From NCBI RefSeq assembly GCF_038237375.1, contig NZ_CP151273.1, forward strand, positions 806,001 to 870,000: a DNA stretch of 64,000 nt, given 5' to 3'. This DNA comes from Alcaligenes sp. SDU_A2. Its GTDB lineage: Bacteria; Pseudomonadota; Gammaproteobacteria; Burkholderiales; Burkholderiaceae_B. Below the pieces are notes generated by a model that did not search any database, was not told the DNA's origin, and saw only the letters and a list, made by a program, of their open reading frames with translations. Positions 9,101 to 17,276 of the stretch are shown here, one piece after another; position 1 is the stretch's first letter, and each line of letters opens with the position of its first letter. The translations under genes and the position numbers were made by a program.

Positions 9101-9635
9101 CCGACGAAGGGTTGACGACCGGAATGCTCCAGGCGATCAGCGAGTGTTCGCTGGCATGCGGAATGGAGGAGGACGAAGCCACATGGTCATCGCCCACAAT
9201 CATCAGCACGCCGCCGTTGCGCGAAGCGCCGGCTGCGTGGCCGTGGTGCAGAGCGTCGCCGGCGCGATCCAGGCCGGGGCCTTTGCCATACCACATGGCA
9301 AAGACGCCATCGACGGTGCGGTCGGCGCGTTCGCCCGCCTGTTGCGTGCCCATGATCATGGATGCGGCCAGATCTTCGTTGATGGCGGGCTGAAAGCGCA
9401 CCTTCGCCTGGTCAAGCTGTTTTTGTGCTTTCCACATGACCATGTCCACCCCGCCCAATGGCGAACCGCGGTAGCCGGACACAAAACCGGCTGTGTTCAG
9501 TCCGCGCTCCTGGTCCAGGCGGTATTGGGTCAGCAGCATGCGTACCAGGGCTTGCGTGCCGGTCAGGAAAATGCGGCCGGACCGTGCGGTCAGGTTGTCG
9601 CTGAGCTTGTAGTGTGTGTCGACGGACTGCGTCAT
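6168..9635 (-). CDS. Fused indolepyruvate ferredoxin oxidoreductase (IorA-IorB type)
   Basis: Oxidises aryl-pyruvates (from aromatic amino acid transamination) to aryl-acetyl-CoA using thiamine pyrophosphate and Fe-S clusters. 1155 residues, normal for the fused proteobacterial form. Seen: N-terminal pyrimidine-binding-like domain (about 20-390), FCSGCPHN at 421-428, TPP-binding GGEGTDWVGL at 463-472, ferredoxin-like CEGCGDC at 623-629 with further Cys at 656, 662 and 667, then a C-terminal gamma-type domain beginning NVIVAGVGGTGVITIG near 690. GGAGG ribosome site before the ATG. Divergent from an Lrp/AsnC regulator that probably controls it. Confidence 0.93.
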   Translation of the reverse strand: MTQSVDTHYKLSDNLTARSGRIFLTGTQALVRMLLTQYRLDQERGLNTAGFVSGYRGSPLGGVDMVMWKAQKQLDQAKVRFQPAINEDLAASMIMGTQQAGERADRTVDGVFAMWYGKGPGLDRAGDALHHGHAAGASRNGGVLMIVGDDHVASSSSIPHASEHSLIAWSIPVVNPSSVEEYERFGVWAWALSRYSGSWVALKAITETVESGRSFEIAPLDDLDAALNDAQGGLHPYNPSEFLTPAIEGTLEARLQSVRDFARKHSLDRTLEAAPGARLGIVSTGKATLDALDALEQLATIGELPAIRHLKIGLSWPVNAQSLENFIDGLDHVLVIEEKGPIIEDQLKNLLFNRAQRPTVSGKRDVEQEVLIPADGQLSPARVAVGLRRWLGRHAGLQLPACTAQSMPVIDTDGLTRRPYFCSGCPHNTSTKVPEGSQAMAGVGCHYMATWMDRKTRGLTQMGGEGTDWVGLSPFIQAGHMFQNMGEGTYFHSGYLAIRQAIAAGANITYKILFNDAVAMTGGQPVDGPISVPRICQQTLGEGARRVVITTDEPERYRGVDLPAGIQVHHRRELDRLQRELREIPGVTILIHDQTCAAEKRRRRKKNEYPDPARRLFINKAVCEGCGDCGVQSNCLSLVPAETPEGRKRQIDQSSCNKDYSCVDGFCPSFVSVMGGSLRRGNDDGQADLKARLLEKLPGLPAPADLTRSSNVIVAGVGGTGVITIGAVLSMAAHLEGRSASVLDMTGLAQKGGTVISHIRLSAGAQPTGAVRVDPGQADLAILCDVVAAAHPNAISCLRAGHTHAIINEYLAPTAEFTRNPDAPLDAQRLLTQLQDAAGRNQVRSINAHEAATRLFGDSLLSNMMLLGMAWQQGSVPVSSAAIEQAIRLNGVAIQANLDAFHIGRVLSHDDQALAGLQQPAAQVVTLQRRETLEQIVQRCSRNLEQYQDAAYARRFTQTISALQQAEETLRPGQRPTLTEKAARSLYKLMAYKDEYEVARLFSHPDFRQDLERQFQGDFSLRFHFAPPLLARHDPSTGRPRKMTFGPRTATLLRWLAKGKTLRNTPLDVFGYSQERRMERRFWREYQALLTRLAQGLNASQYATALELAELPQQLRGFGPVKMAAAQQYQQRFAQLSAQLTQADAPTQNLSAQHL

Positions 9636-9747
9636 GATGAAACCTCCAGATACCGATCATGATAGATTTTCCGACGCCCCATTTTTTTGCGTTATAGTTG
9701 CGCGTATTCCCTATCCTTTGAAATATTTATTTCGTATTTATTGAAAT
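9636..9747. promoter_or_regulatory. Divergent promoter region between the oxidoreductase and Lrp genes
   Basis: AT-rich 112-bp spacer. The stretch 9717-9750 holds a repeated GAAATAT around TATTTATT runs, the sort of AT-rich degenerate dyad that Lrp-family proteins bind. No clean -35/-10 pair could be chosen. Operator call is inference. Confidence 0.4.
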
Positions 9748-10206
9748 ATGGATAAAACTGATCTAAAAATTCTGGACGTGCTCCAGCAAGACGGTCGGGC
9801 GTCAGCCCAACAGGTCTCCGAGAGGGTCGGACTGTCGACCGCGCCAGTCTGGCGACGCATCAAAACTTTGGAAAAAGACCGGGTCATACAAGGATATTTT
9901 GCGCGCGTCGACCGCCGTCAGGTAGGCCTGCAAAGCTGTATGTTTACCCAGATCAGTCTGGACCGGCACTCGGGCGAGATCGTGGATAACTTCATACGGG
10001 CAGTGCGCGATGCCCCCGAAATACTGGAATGTCATGCCGTCACAGGGGATGCCGACTTTTTGCTGAAGATCCTGGTGTCCAGTGCCGAAGCCTATGACGA
10101 CTTCTTGCATCGCTTTTTGTTCAATATGCCGGGCGTGCGCCAGACGCGCACCATTGTGGCCATGCGCGAGATCAAGAACGAAACCCGTCTGCCTTTGCCG
10201 CTTTGA
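9748..10206 (+). CDS. Lrp/AsnC family transcriptional regulator
   Basis: 152 residues, normal for the family. N-terminal helix-turn-helix: DKTDLKILDVLQQDGRAS at the start, then QVSERVGLSTAPVWRRIKTLE (recognition helix), then the RAM ligand-binding domain with HAVTGDADFLLKILV. Likely senses an amino acid or aryl-pyruvate-related ligand and controls the divergent indolepyruvate oxidoreductase; the pairing of these two genes is common in betaproteobacteria. No strong ribosome site. Confidence 0.92.
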   Translation: MDKTDLKILDVLQQDGRASAQQVSERVGLSTAPVWRRIKTLEKDRVIQGYFARVDRRQVGLQSCMFTQISLDRHSGEIVDNFIRAVRDAPEILECHAVTGDADFLLKILVSSAEAYDDFLHRFLFNMPGVRQTRTIVAMREIKNETRLPLPL

Positions 10207-10307
10207 TGCATCTTGTTATGGGGCTTGAACAGGGCCTTCAGGTAGAATAATCGGGATTGGGCGGTCTGCGCGGCGGGCCGGCATGTACTCTCGAAGGACT
10301 GGTTTCT

Positions 10308-10817
10308 ATGAAGAAGGCGAATATCCTGCGGCGGTCTTCCTGGACCGCCTTGCTGGCCACTGTGTTACTGAGTGCCTGCGCGGTCAAGCCGCCAGCGCCT
10401 GCTCCCCAGGCACCGGTGCCCGCCAAGCCTGTGCATCCTGCTTGCCAGCCGGCGGCCGCAGGCGATGCGCTGGTGGGCAATTGGCTGAGCAAACACCGGC
10501 AAAAAGGGGTGGTGGGCGAATTGCGCACGCTATTTACCTTGCAGCCCAATGGCACAATGGCCTATACCGAACAGGTCAAGCGGCCCAACAAGCCCTCGCA
10601 GGGCTTGAGTGAAAGCGGTTGCTGGGCACGACAGGGCAATGCTCTGGTGCTCGATACGCAGGAATCCAACGGGGTGGTCACCGAGCCGGGCGATCCCATC
10701 TATCAGAACAGCTACACCATTGTCAGCTCGACGGCGCGTAATCTGGTTTTGCGGGGCGAGGACGGCGCTACGTATCGTCTGACCAAGATGTCGCCGGGTT
10801 ACCGCCTGCCGTTCTGA
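10308..10817 (+). CDS. Putative lipoprotein of unknown function
   Basis: 169 residues. MKKANILRRSSWTALLATV is a lipoprotein signal with lipobox LLSAC, followed by a Pro/Ala-rich linker (KPPAPAPQAPVPAKP). The globular part (about 50-169) has GNWLSKHRQKGVVGELRTLF and a beta-rich pattern (LFTLQPNGTMAYTEQ, NSYTIVSSTARNLVLR) like small lipocalin-type lipoproteins, but I do not recognise the family. Start chosen at the ATG nine bases after GAAGGA; upstream in-frame codons would destroy the signal peptide. Followed by a terminator, so it is its own unit. Confidence 0.75.
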   Translation: MKKANILRRSSWTALLATVLLSACAVKPPAPAPQAPVPAKPVHPACQPAAAGDALVGNWLSKHRQKGVVGELRTLFTLQPNGTMAYTEQVKRPNKPSQGLSESGCWARQGNALVLDTQESNGVVTEPGDPIYQNSYTIVSSTARNLVLRGEDGATYRLTKMSPGYRLPF

Positions 10818-10840
10818 CTCCCGTTTTTGTTTCAATCCAG

Positions 10841-10866
10841 GACCGTCCCTGTGGCGGTCTTTTTTT
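10841..10866 (+). terminator. Rho-independent terminator
   Basis: GACCG / CGGTC stem with nine-base loop followed by seven T, 24 bases after the lipoprotein stop. Confidence 0.75.
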
Positions 10867-10895
10867 CTGGCCTGTTTGCCCGGGCCTTTTGCACC

Positions 10896-11444
10896 ATGGC
10901 CCTGCGCTCCACCATTTATAAAGTTGAATTGAACGTCGCCGATAACGACCGTTCCTATTACGGCAGCCATGCCGCCACCTTGGCGCGTCATCCTTCCGAA
11001 ACCGAAGAGCGTCTGATGGTGCGTTTACTGGCCTACGGTCTGTATGTCGATACCGATGAGCGTCTGGCCTTCGCCCGTGGCCTGAGCGATGCGGACGAAC
11101 CGGCCCTGTGGGAGCACGACCTAAGCGGCGACTTGCTGCACTGGTTGGAAGTGGGCTTGCCCGACGAGCGTCGCATGCTCAAAGCCAGCGCGCGCGCCCG
11201 TCGCGTCACGGTGCTGGCCTATGGACGTAATGTGGGTATCTGGTGGAGCGGGGTCAAAGACAAGATCACGCGTGCGCGCAATATTCAGGTCTACGCCCTG
11301 GATGCCGTCGGCACCGAAGAACTGGCCAAACTGGCCGGACGTGGCATATCCCTGAATCTGAACATCCAGGACGGCACTGTCTGGGCCAGCAGCGAACAGG
11401 GCGAGGCCACCATCGAGGTCAGCCGCCTGAACCCGGATGTGTGA
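10896..11444 (+). CDS. yaeQ: YaeQ family protein
   Basis: 182 residues, nearly the length of E. coli YaeQ (181). Begins MALRSTIYKVELNVAD and carries the family features SYYGSHAATLARHPSETEERLMVRLLAYG, GLPDERRMLKASARA and NIQDGTVWAS. The fold is PD-(D/E)XK nuclease-like (known from structures of the family); no verified function, although early reports linked it to RfaH. Start is the ATG at 10896; there is no obvious ribosome site. Convergent with gltX across a strong terminator. Confidence 0.9.
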   Translation: MALRSTIYKVELNVADNDRSYYGSHAATLARHPSETEERLMVRLLAYGLYVDTDERLAFARGLSDADEPALWEHDLSGDLLHWLEVGLPDERRMLKASARARRVTVLAYGRNVGIWWSGVKDKITRARNIQVYALDAVGTEELAKLAGRGISLNLNIQDGTVWASSEQGEATIEVSRLNPDV

Positions 11445-11540
11445 TGTGCAGCACCTGCTGGGAGCGTAATCATGTCGGGGTTGGGTGTGGCAGCGGCGGC
11501 GTGAACGGACGGCTCTGTCGCTCGTCAATGCCGGGCAGAC

Positions 11541-11573
11541 AAAAAAGGCGGCTCTGCAGAGCCGCCTTTTTTT
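11541..11573. terminator. Bidirectional terminator between yaeQ and gltX
   Basis: Fully palindromic GGCGGCTCTGCAGAGCCGCC (11547-11566) flanked by A6 and T7, placed between two convergent genes. Confidence 0.9.
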
Positions 11574-11598
11574 GATCGGGCTGGATAGCCCGCCGGGC

Positions 11599-13005
11599 TT
11601 ACAGTCCGGCCAGGCGTCCCAGCACTTTGTCGCGGCCGATCAAGGCCAGCACGGCGTCCACGGCAGGGGTCTGCTTCTGGCCGGTAACGGCAACGCGCAG
11701 GGGGATGGCCAGCTTGGGCATCTTGACCTCGTGTTCGGCCAGTATCTGCTTGATCAGCGCGGCCAGGCTTTCGGTGTTCCACTGCGGCAGCGCAGCGGCC
11801 TTGGCGGCGAAGTCGCGTAGCAGAGTGCGGGCTTCAGGCGTCAGGATTTCGGTCTGCAGCTCGTCGCTGGCCGGCTCGAAGGGGCGGCAGAACAGCAGGG
11901 CACCTTCGGCTAACTGGTTCAGGGTTTCGGCGCGGTCTTTTAACAAGCCCATGATGCCGGGCAGATCCTGGCCTTCGGTCTTGCCGCCCAGTGCCTGAAT
12001 GCGCGGCGCGACGCGTTCGGCCAGATCGGTGTCGTCGCTGGCCTTGATGTAGTGGGCGTTGACCCAGTTCAGTTTCTTGGGGTCCCACTGCGAGGCCGAT
12101 TTATTCAGGCTGCGGGTATCGAACCATTGCACCAATTGTTCGCGGGTAAACAGTTCGTCGTCCCCGTGGCTCCAGCCCAGACGGGCCAGATAGTTGATCA
12201 TGGCCTCGGGCAGATAGCCGTCCTTGTCGTAATCCATGATGCTGACCGCGCCGTGGCGCTTGGACAGTTTTTCGCCGTCCGGGCCCAGAATCATGGGAAC
12301 GTGGCCGTACTGGGGCAAGGTGGCACCCAAGGCCTGCAAGATAACGATCTGGCGGGGCGTGTTGTTGACATGGTCGTCGCCACGGATGACGTGGGTGATG
12401 TTCATGTCCCAGTCGTCCACGACCACGCAGAAGTTATAAGTGGGCGTGCCGTCGGTGCGCGCGATGACCAGATCGTCCAGTTCACCGTTGTCAAAGCTGA
12501 TGCGTCCCTTGACCAGATCGTCCCAACTGGTGGCACCGGTCTGCGGGCTCTTGAAGCGCACCACGGGCAGGCGATCGGCTGGAACGGCGGGCAGGGTCTT
12601 GCCGGCTTCCGGGCGCCAGGTACCGTCGTAGCGGGGCTTCAAGCCCAGGGCGCGGGCTTTTTCGCGCATGGCCTCGACTTCGTCGGGGCTGCTGTAGCAA
12701 TAATAGGCGTGGCCGTCGCGCAGCAGTTGCGCAATAACTTCGCGGTAGCGGTCCATGCGCTGCATTTGGTAGAAGGGGCCTTCATCGGCGTCCAGGCCCA
12801 GCCATTGCATACCGTCCAGAATGCCTTGCACGGCTTCTGGGGTCGAACGCTCCAGGTCCGTGTCCTCGATGCGCAGTACGAAGCTGCCTTTATGATGGCG
12901 GGCAAATGCCCAGGAAAACAGCGCGGTGCGCGCGCCGCCCAAGTGCAGGTAGCCGGTGGGCGAGGGGGCGAAACGGGTACGGATGGCGTTGGTAGACGTG
13001 CTCAT
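11599..13005 (-). CDS. gltX: Glutamyl-tRNA synthetase
   Basis: Class I aminoacyl-tRNA synthetase charging tRNA-Glu. 468 residues, normal. [20 protein letters not shown] near the start contains the HIGH-type motif (HLGG), followed by [18 protein letters not shown] is the KMSKS-type loop near residue 240. The C-terminal anticodon-binding domain is complete. Start at the ATG giving [12 protein letters not shown]; a frame extending 12 codons upstream is probably not translated. Confidence 0.96.
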   Translation of the reverse strand: MSTSTNAIRTRFAPSPTGYLHLGGARTALFSWAFARHHKGSFVLRIEDTDLERSTPEAVQGILDGMQWLGLDADEGPFYQMQRMDRYREVIAQLLRDGHAYYCYSSPDEVEAMREKARALGLKPRYDGTWRPEAGKTLPAVPADRLPVVRFKSPQTGATSWDDLVKGRISFDNGELDDLVIARTDGTPTYNFCVVVDDWDMNITHVIRGDDHVNNTPRQIVILQALGATLPQYGHVPMILGPDGEKLSKRHGAVSIMDYDKDGYLPEAMINYLARLGWSHGDDELFTREQLVQWFDTRSLNKSASQWDPKKLNWVNAHYIKASDDTDLAERVAPRIQALGGKTEGQDLPGIMGLLKDRAETLNQLAEGALLFCRPFEPASDELQTEILTPEARTLLRDFAAKAAALPQWNTESLAALIKQILAEHEVKMPKLAIPLRVAVTGQKQTPAVDAVLALIGRDKVLGRLAGL

Positions 13006-13194
13006 GACTTGTGTTCGGCGTTGACCTTGAAAAGTCCGCAAGCGGGACTGAATCGAAGTATTTTAACTCAGCCGCAGGTTCTGGCCCCGTCAGGCGGCGG
13101 CGTATTGTTCAGGTGGCTTTTACTTTGGCGGCAGCTTGCTTAAGATGGAAGCTCTTTTAATTCTGGCGCGTGGTATCAGCATGATGGAGCATGT

Positions 13195-15666
13195 ATGGCA
13201 GCTTTAAGGCATCGTCTGACGGCATTATTTGAACCTCGTTCGGTACTGACCGTGTCGACGCTGCCTTTGCCGATTTTGCGCGATCCGCCGGCCCGTCTGG
13301 TCGGGCGTATTACCCAGGCCGTCATCAGCGCGACCGAGGTGCGCGTGCCCGACCGTCTCGAAGGGTTGACCGGCGTGCAGCGTCTGGATCTGGCTCTGGT
13401 CAGCATTGCGCCCGATCGTCTGCCCCAGGCGCTCGATGCCATTCGGCCCCACAAGCCGCGCGTCGTCATCATCCTGCCGTCCGATCTGGCATCCCAGGAC
13501 CCGCTCGAAGACATGGTCTATGCCCGTTCCTGGGCGCGTATTCACGATTGTCTGGTCTTGGGGCCGCGTGCTTTTGGCGTGCAGCGCCCGCACATGGGCA
13601 TCAATCTCAGCCACGAACCGCAGATGGCGCTGGCAGGCCGGGTGGCGCTGGTGTCACAGTCGCGCTCGATTACGTCGGCGCTGATGGACTGGGCCGAAGA
13701 TGTCAGCCTGGGTTTTTCCGCCATTGTGTCCGTGGGCGACGAGGCTGTGGTGGATGTGCCCGAGATCTTGGATTACCTGGCGATGGACCCGCGCACGGAC
13801 AGTATCGCTTTGTACCTGGAGCACACCCCGGCATCGCGTCGCTTTACCAGTGCACTGCACGCGGTCGCGGCGGTCAAGCCGGTTGTGGTTCTGAAGGTCG
13901 GCGGGCAGCGTCAGATGGGCGAGGCCCACGAGGCGGTCTTCAATGCCTTGATGCGCCGCGTGGGCGCTGTGCGCATTCGTTACTTCGTGCAGTTGTTCTC
14001 GGCCCTGAAGGTTCTGGTCTACACACGCAGGCCCAAAGGGCGGCGCATTGCCTTGTTCTCCAACGGCAACGGAGCCGCTCAACTGGCACTGGATGTGCTG
14101 GGGCCGGATGCGGCCGTGACCTGTCCCGAACTGTCTACATCAACTCAACGCGCCTTGCAGAATCTGCTGGTGCCGGGCGACCAGCCGCAGAATCCGGTGG
14201 TGACCTTCGCCCCGCTGACGCCCATGCGTATTGATTCGGTCGTCTCCACCTTGCTTGATGATGCGGATATTGACGGGGTGCTGGTGTTGCTGACCCCCGA
14301 TCCTTTGTCGGACATGCAGGCAGTCTCGCGCCAGCTGGCTATGCTGTCGGCCAGTGCGCGCAAGCCCATCATTACCTGCCTGATCGGCGATGCCGACATG
14401 CGCCCGTTGCGTCATCTGCTCGATGGCGTGGGCACGCCGGCGTTCCGTACGCCCGACACCGCCGCCAATGCCTTTGATTTGCTGGCGCGCTACCACTACA
14501 ACCAGCATCTGTCGCAGCAGACCCTGCCGCCCTTGCCCTTGGGCACGTTGCCCGAAGTCGAACCAGCGCGGGCATTGGTCAGCGAGCTGCAAAGCGAACG
14601 TCGTCAGCCCACGGAACAGGAATGCCGCGATCTGCTGCGTTACTTTCATGTGCCTGTGGTGGATTTGCGCGTTACCACTGACCAGGGCGAACCGGATACC
14701 GACCTGCCTGCTATGGCAATCCGTTTCGAGACCGACGACAAGCTTGGGCCATATGCCGTATTTGGCGCACCTGGCCACGAAGGCTGGCTGTCATCCACGT
14801 ATCCGGCGGTGGAAATGCCGCCCCTGAATCGATACTTGGCTCGTCAATTGGTCGAGCGTAGTCCGCTGTGGCGCAAGATGCTCTCGTCGCGATTGACGCC
14901 TTTGGTGCTGACGCAGTTGCTGCAGACGCTGGAGCGTCTGTCTGATCTGATGAGCGAATTGCCCGGTGTGCGCAGCGTGGCGCTGGACCCCTTGATGGCC
15001 GGAGACAACAGCCTTTACATCCAGAGCATCAAGATCACCTTGAGCACCCAGTCCATGCTGGTCCTTCCGGAAACGGCCGGCTACAAGCATATGGCCATTC
15101 ATCCGTATCCGCGCCACTTGATCGGGCGTCGTCAGTTCCAGGACGGACAGCGCTGGACCTTGCGGCCCATACGGCCTGAAGATGCCGAGGCGCTACAGAC
15201 CTTCATGCGGGCGCTGTCGGACGAAACCCGTTATATGCGGTTCGTTTCCATGTTGCGCGAATTGACCCCGCGCATGCTTTCGCGCTACACCCGCATCGAT
15301 TACGACCGTGAGTTGGCCCTGATTGCCACCATACGTTCGCCCAATCCGGATAACCGCAATCATCCGCGCGACGAGATCATCGGCTTTGCGCATTACCTGC
15401 GCAATGCCGATGGCCGAGGCGCGGAGTACGCACTGGTCATCGGCGATGCCTGGCAACGACGTGGGCTGGGCCTGACCCTGATGCAATCCTTGATTCAGGC
15501 CGCGGCCGAGCAAGGTCTGACCTATATCGATGGCTATGTGCTGGCATCCAATTCGCCCATGCAGGCGCTCATGAAACGCTTGGGCTTTCAGAACGACCCG
15601 GACCCCGAGGACGCCAGCATGCGGCGCGTCTGGCTGGATCTGGGCGAGACACGACGTTCCGATTGA
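13195..15666 (+). CDS. Pat-like GNAT acetyltransferase with degenerate acyl-CoA synthetase domain
   Basis: 823 residues. N-terminal CoA-binding and ligase-like domains (LALVSQ-like GRVALVSQSRSITSALMDWA; SVGDEAVVDVPEILDYLAMDP; LYLEHTP), a shrunken ATP-grasp-like region (about 470-640), and a C-terminal GNAT domain (RPIRPEDAEALQTFMRALSD, RYMRFVSM, GDAWQRRGLGLTLMQSLI). This is the layout of protein lysine acetyltransferases Pat/PatZ, which silence acetyl-CoA synthetase. The loop that in NDP-forming synthetases carries the catalytic His (ASHTGALAG after LKSG) is missing here: LKVGGQRQMGEAHEAVF runs straight on. So the ligase half is probably only a sensor. Good GGAG ribosome site. Confidence 0.85.
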   Translation: MAALRHRLTALFEPRSVLTVSTLPLPILRDPPARLVGRITQAVISATEVRVPDRLEGLTGVQRLDLALVSIAPDRLPQALDAIRPHKPRVVIILPSDLASQDPLEDMVYARSWARIHDCLVLGPRAFGVQRPHMGINLSHEPQMALAGRVALVSQSRSITSALMDWAEDVSLGFSAIVSVGDEAVVDVPEILDYLAMDPRTDSIALYLEHTPASRRFTSALHAVAAVKPVVVLKVGGQRQMGEAHEAVFNALMRRVGAVRIRYFVQLFSALKVLVYTRRPKGRRIALFSNGNGAAQLALDVLGPDAAVTCPELSTSTQRALQNLLVPGDQPQNPVVTFAPLTPMRIDSVVSTLLDDADIDGVLVLLTPDPLSDMQAVSRQLAMLSASARKPIITCLIGDADMRPLRHLLDGVGTPAFRTPDTAANAFDLLARYHYNQHLSQQTLPPLPLGTLPEVEPARALVSELQSERRQPTEQECRDLLRYFHVPVVDLRVTTDQGEPDTDLPAMAIRFETDDKLGPYAVFGAPGHEGWLSSTYPAVEMPPLNRYLARQLVERSPLWRKMLSSRLTPLVLTQLLQTLERLSDLMSELPGVRSVALDPLMAGDNSLYIQSIKITLSTQSMLVLPETAGYKHMAIHPYPRHLIGRRQFQDGQRWTLRPIRPEDAEALQTFMRALSDETRYMRFVSMLRELTPRMLSRYTRIDYDRELALIATIRSPNPDNRNHPRDEIIGFAHYLRNADGRGAEYALVIGDAWQRRGLGLTLMQSLIQAAAEQGLTYIDGYVLASNSPMQALMKRLGFQNDPDPEDASMRRVWLDLGETRRSD

Positions 15667-16000
15667 CGGTTGTGTGCATTAAGAAGCCAGGCATGTCCGG
15701 TGGGCCAGCGTTTGAATCACCCCTGCGTCTGCCCGTCGGCTAGATGCAGGCGGGACGATGGTGCTGTCGGGATGGCGTGTCCGTGCGTGCGCACAGGTGG
15801 CCGATCATCATTACCGCTACCCGAGCATGAAATGGGCGGGTGACATCAACACCAAGGGAAAGACAGATACGATGGTTTTCGGTTGCTTGTGGAAGATCGG
15901 TAGTCAGCGTGTTTTTGCTGGTCGGGCTGGCCGCCGGTGGCTGGTGGGGAGGGCAGACGTGGGATGAGCGCATCCCACGGGTCTATCAGTAAGGACAGGC
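15667..16000. other. Intergenic stretch, no clear gene
   Basis: About 330 bp between the convergent acetyltransferase and esterase genes. A short frame from GTG 15909 to TAA 15992 encodes a hydrophobic peptide VFLLVGLAAGGWWGGQTW plus nine residues, resembling the end of a small membrane protein, but it has no ribosome site and no ATG. No terminator was recognised. Confidence 0.5.
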
Positions 16001-16669
16001 CTAGCGCAGTACCGTACGCAGAAATTCGCCAATGGCGGTGATTTCGTCCGGGCAGACGGCGTGCGGCATGGGGTAGGTGTGCCATTGCACTTCGTAGCCC
16101 AGAGACTGCAGTTGTTCGCGGCTGGCCTGAGCGCGGCTGATCGGTACCACCGGGTCCAGCGTGCCGTGCGCCATAAAGATGGGCGTGCCGTTGTTGGCGG
16201 GGTGTCGCTCGGTGGCGATGGCACCGGCCAGTGGCAGGTAGCCGGACAGGCAGATCAGTCCGGCCAGGCGTTCGGGCAAGCGCAGGCCGGTTTGCAGCGT
16301 CATGGCGCTGCCTTGCGAGAATCCGGCCAGCACGATGCGTTCGGACGGAATGCCGCGCGCGTTCTCGCGGGCGATCAGGTTCTGTACCTCGGTCTGGGAG
16401 TGGCGCAGACCGTTTTCGTCCTCGTGCCGCACCAGATCGGCCATGTAAATGTCGTACCACGAACGCATGGCCATGCCGCCGTTGATGGTGACAGGCTGCA
16501 CCGGCGCATGCGGGAAAATAAAGCGGATGGCCGGCGCGGTCTCCAGTCCCAGTTCGGGCACGATGGGCGCGAAGTCATGGCCATCGGCCCCCAGTCCATG
16601 CAGCCAGATCACGGCGTGCTGCGGGTTCAGGCCGGTTTCGATTTCAATGGACTCAAGCAGAGGATTCAT
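16001..16669 (-). CDS. Alpha/beta hydrolase, phospholipase/carboxylesterase family
   Basis: 222 residues, typical of the small EstB/YpfH-type carboxylesterases. [16 protein letters not shown] is the oxyanion region, [11 protein letters not shown] holds nucleophile Ser118, and Asp172 (HGTLDPVVP) and His203 (MPHAVCP) complete the triad. No signal peptide, so cytoplasmic; acts on short acyl esters. Start overlaps the stop of darP by four bases (ATGA), implying translational coupling. Confidence 0.92.
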   Translation of the reverse strand: MNPLLESIEIETGLNPQHAVIWLHGLGADGHDFAPIVPELGLETAPAIRFIFPHAPVQPVTINGGMAMRSWYDIYMADLVRHEDENGLRHSQTEVQNLIARENARGIPSERIVLAGFSQGSAMTLQTGLRLPERLAGLICLSGYLPLAGAIATERHPANNGTPIFMAHGTLDPVVPISRAQASREQLQSLGYEVQWHTYPMPHAVCPDEITAIGEFLRTVLR

Positions 16670-17214
16670 GAGGACTCCGAAAGATCTACCAAGGTCTTGA
16701 TGTACTGGTACAGGGCGCGATAGTGTTTGCGTTGCGGGTCCTGGCCGGGCATCAGTGTCTCATTTTTCTGCGACTCTTTGCGGGCGGCGCGAATCAGGGT
16801 GCGCAACTGCTGTATGTCCGCGCCCGGGAATTGGTCCATGAACTCAGTCAGCGCGTCGTCGCTGCGCAACAACAAATCGCGCAGCGCTTCGAGCCTGTGC
16901 ATGGCCTGGGTCTGTTCGCGGGAACCGTTTTCCCAGATATCGAGCTGTTGCAAAATAGGCTCGGGGTCGACCTGGCGCATCAGCTTGCCCACAAAGTGGA
17001 TCTGTCGGCGGCGGCCTTCGCGGGCCGTGATGCGTTTGGCGTCCTTGATGGCCGCCAGCAGGCGCTCGTCGAGCTGGAGTTGTTTGAGCCTGTCGTCGGA
17101 TAGTTCGATCAGGCGTTTTCCCAGGTCCAACAGGGCATGCATTTCCCGCTTGACCTGCGATTTGCTGGGTCTGTCGTATCCGTTTTCGTCGATTTCAGTG
17201 CGTGGGCGGGACAT
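16666..17214 (-). CDS. darP: Dual-action ribosomal maturation protein DarP (YjgA)
   Basis: 182-residue, highly charged helical protein that in E. coli associates with and matures the 50S subunit. Seen: [20 protein letters not shown] near the N-terminus, [19 protein letters not shown] and a C-terminal [10 protein letters not shown], all family hallmarks. It is divergent from pmbA, the same arrangement as yjgA-pmbA in E. coli, which supports the call. Confidence 0.93.
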   Translation of the reverse strand: MSRPRTEIDENGYDRPSKSQVKREMHALLDLGKRLIELSDDRLKQLQLDERLLAAIKDAKRITAREGRRRQIHFVGKLMRQVDPEPILQQLDIWENGSREQTQAMHRLEALRDLLLRSDDALTEFMDQFPGADIQQLRTLIRAARKESQKNETLMPGQDPQRKHYRALYQYIKTLVDLSESS

Positions 17215-17276
17215 AAAGAGTGAAAAAGATTGTCGCCAATTGGCTATGATAACCGCCTAACCCTGAAAGAGTAGCA

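Noticed and set aside
12052-13143. Rightward frame opposite gltX
   Set aside because: Complement of a clear glutamyl-tRNA synthetase; no recognisable domain.
15909-15992. Short GTG-started hydrophobic peptide (27 codons)
   Set aside because: No ribosome site, no ATG, and no support beyond hydrophobicity; kept only as a note on the intergenic region.
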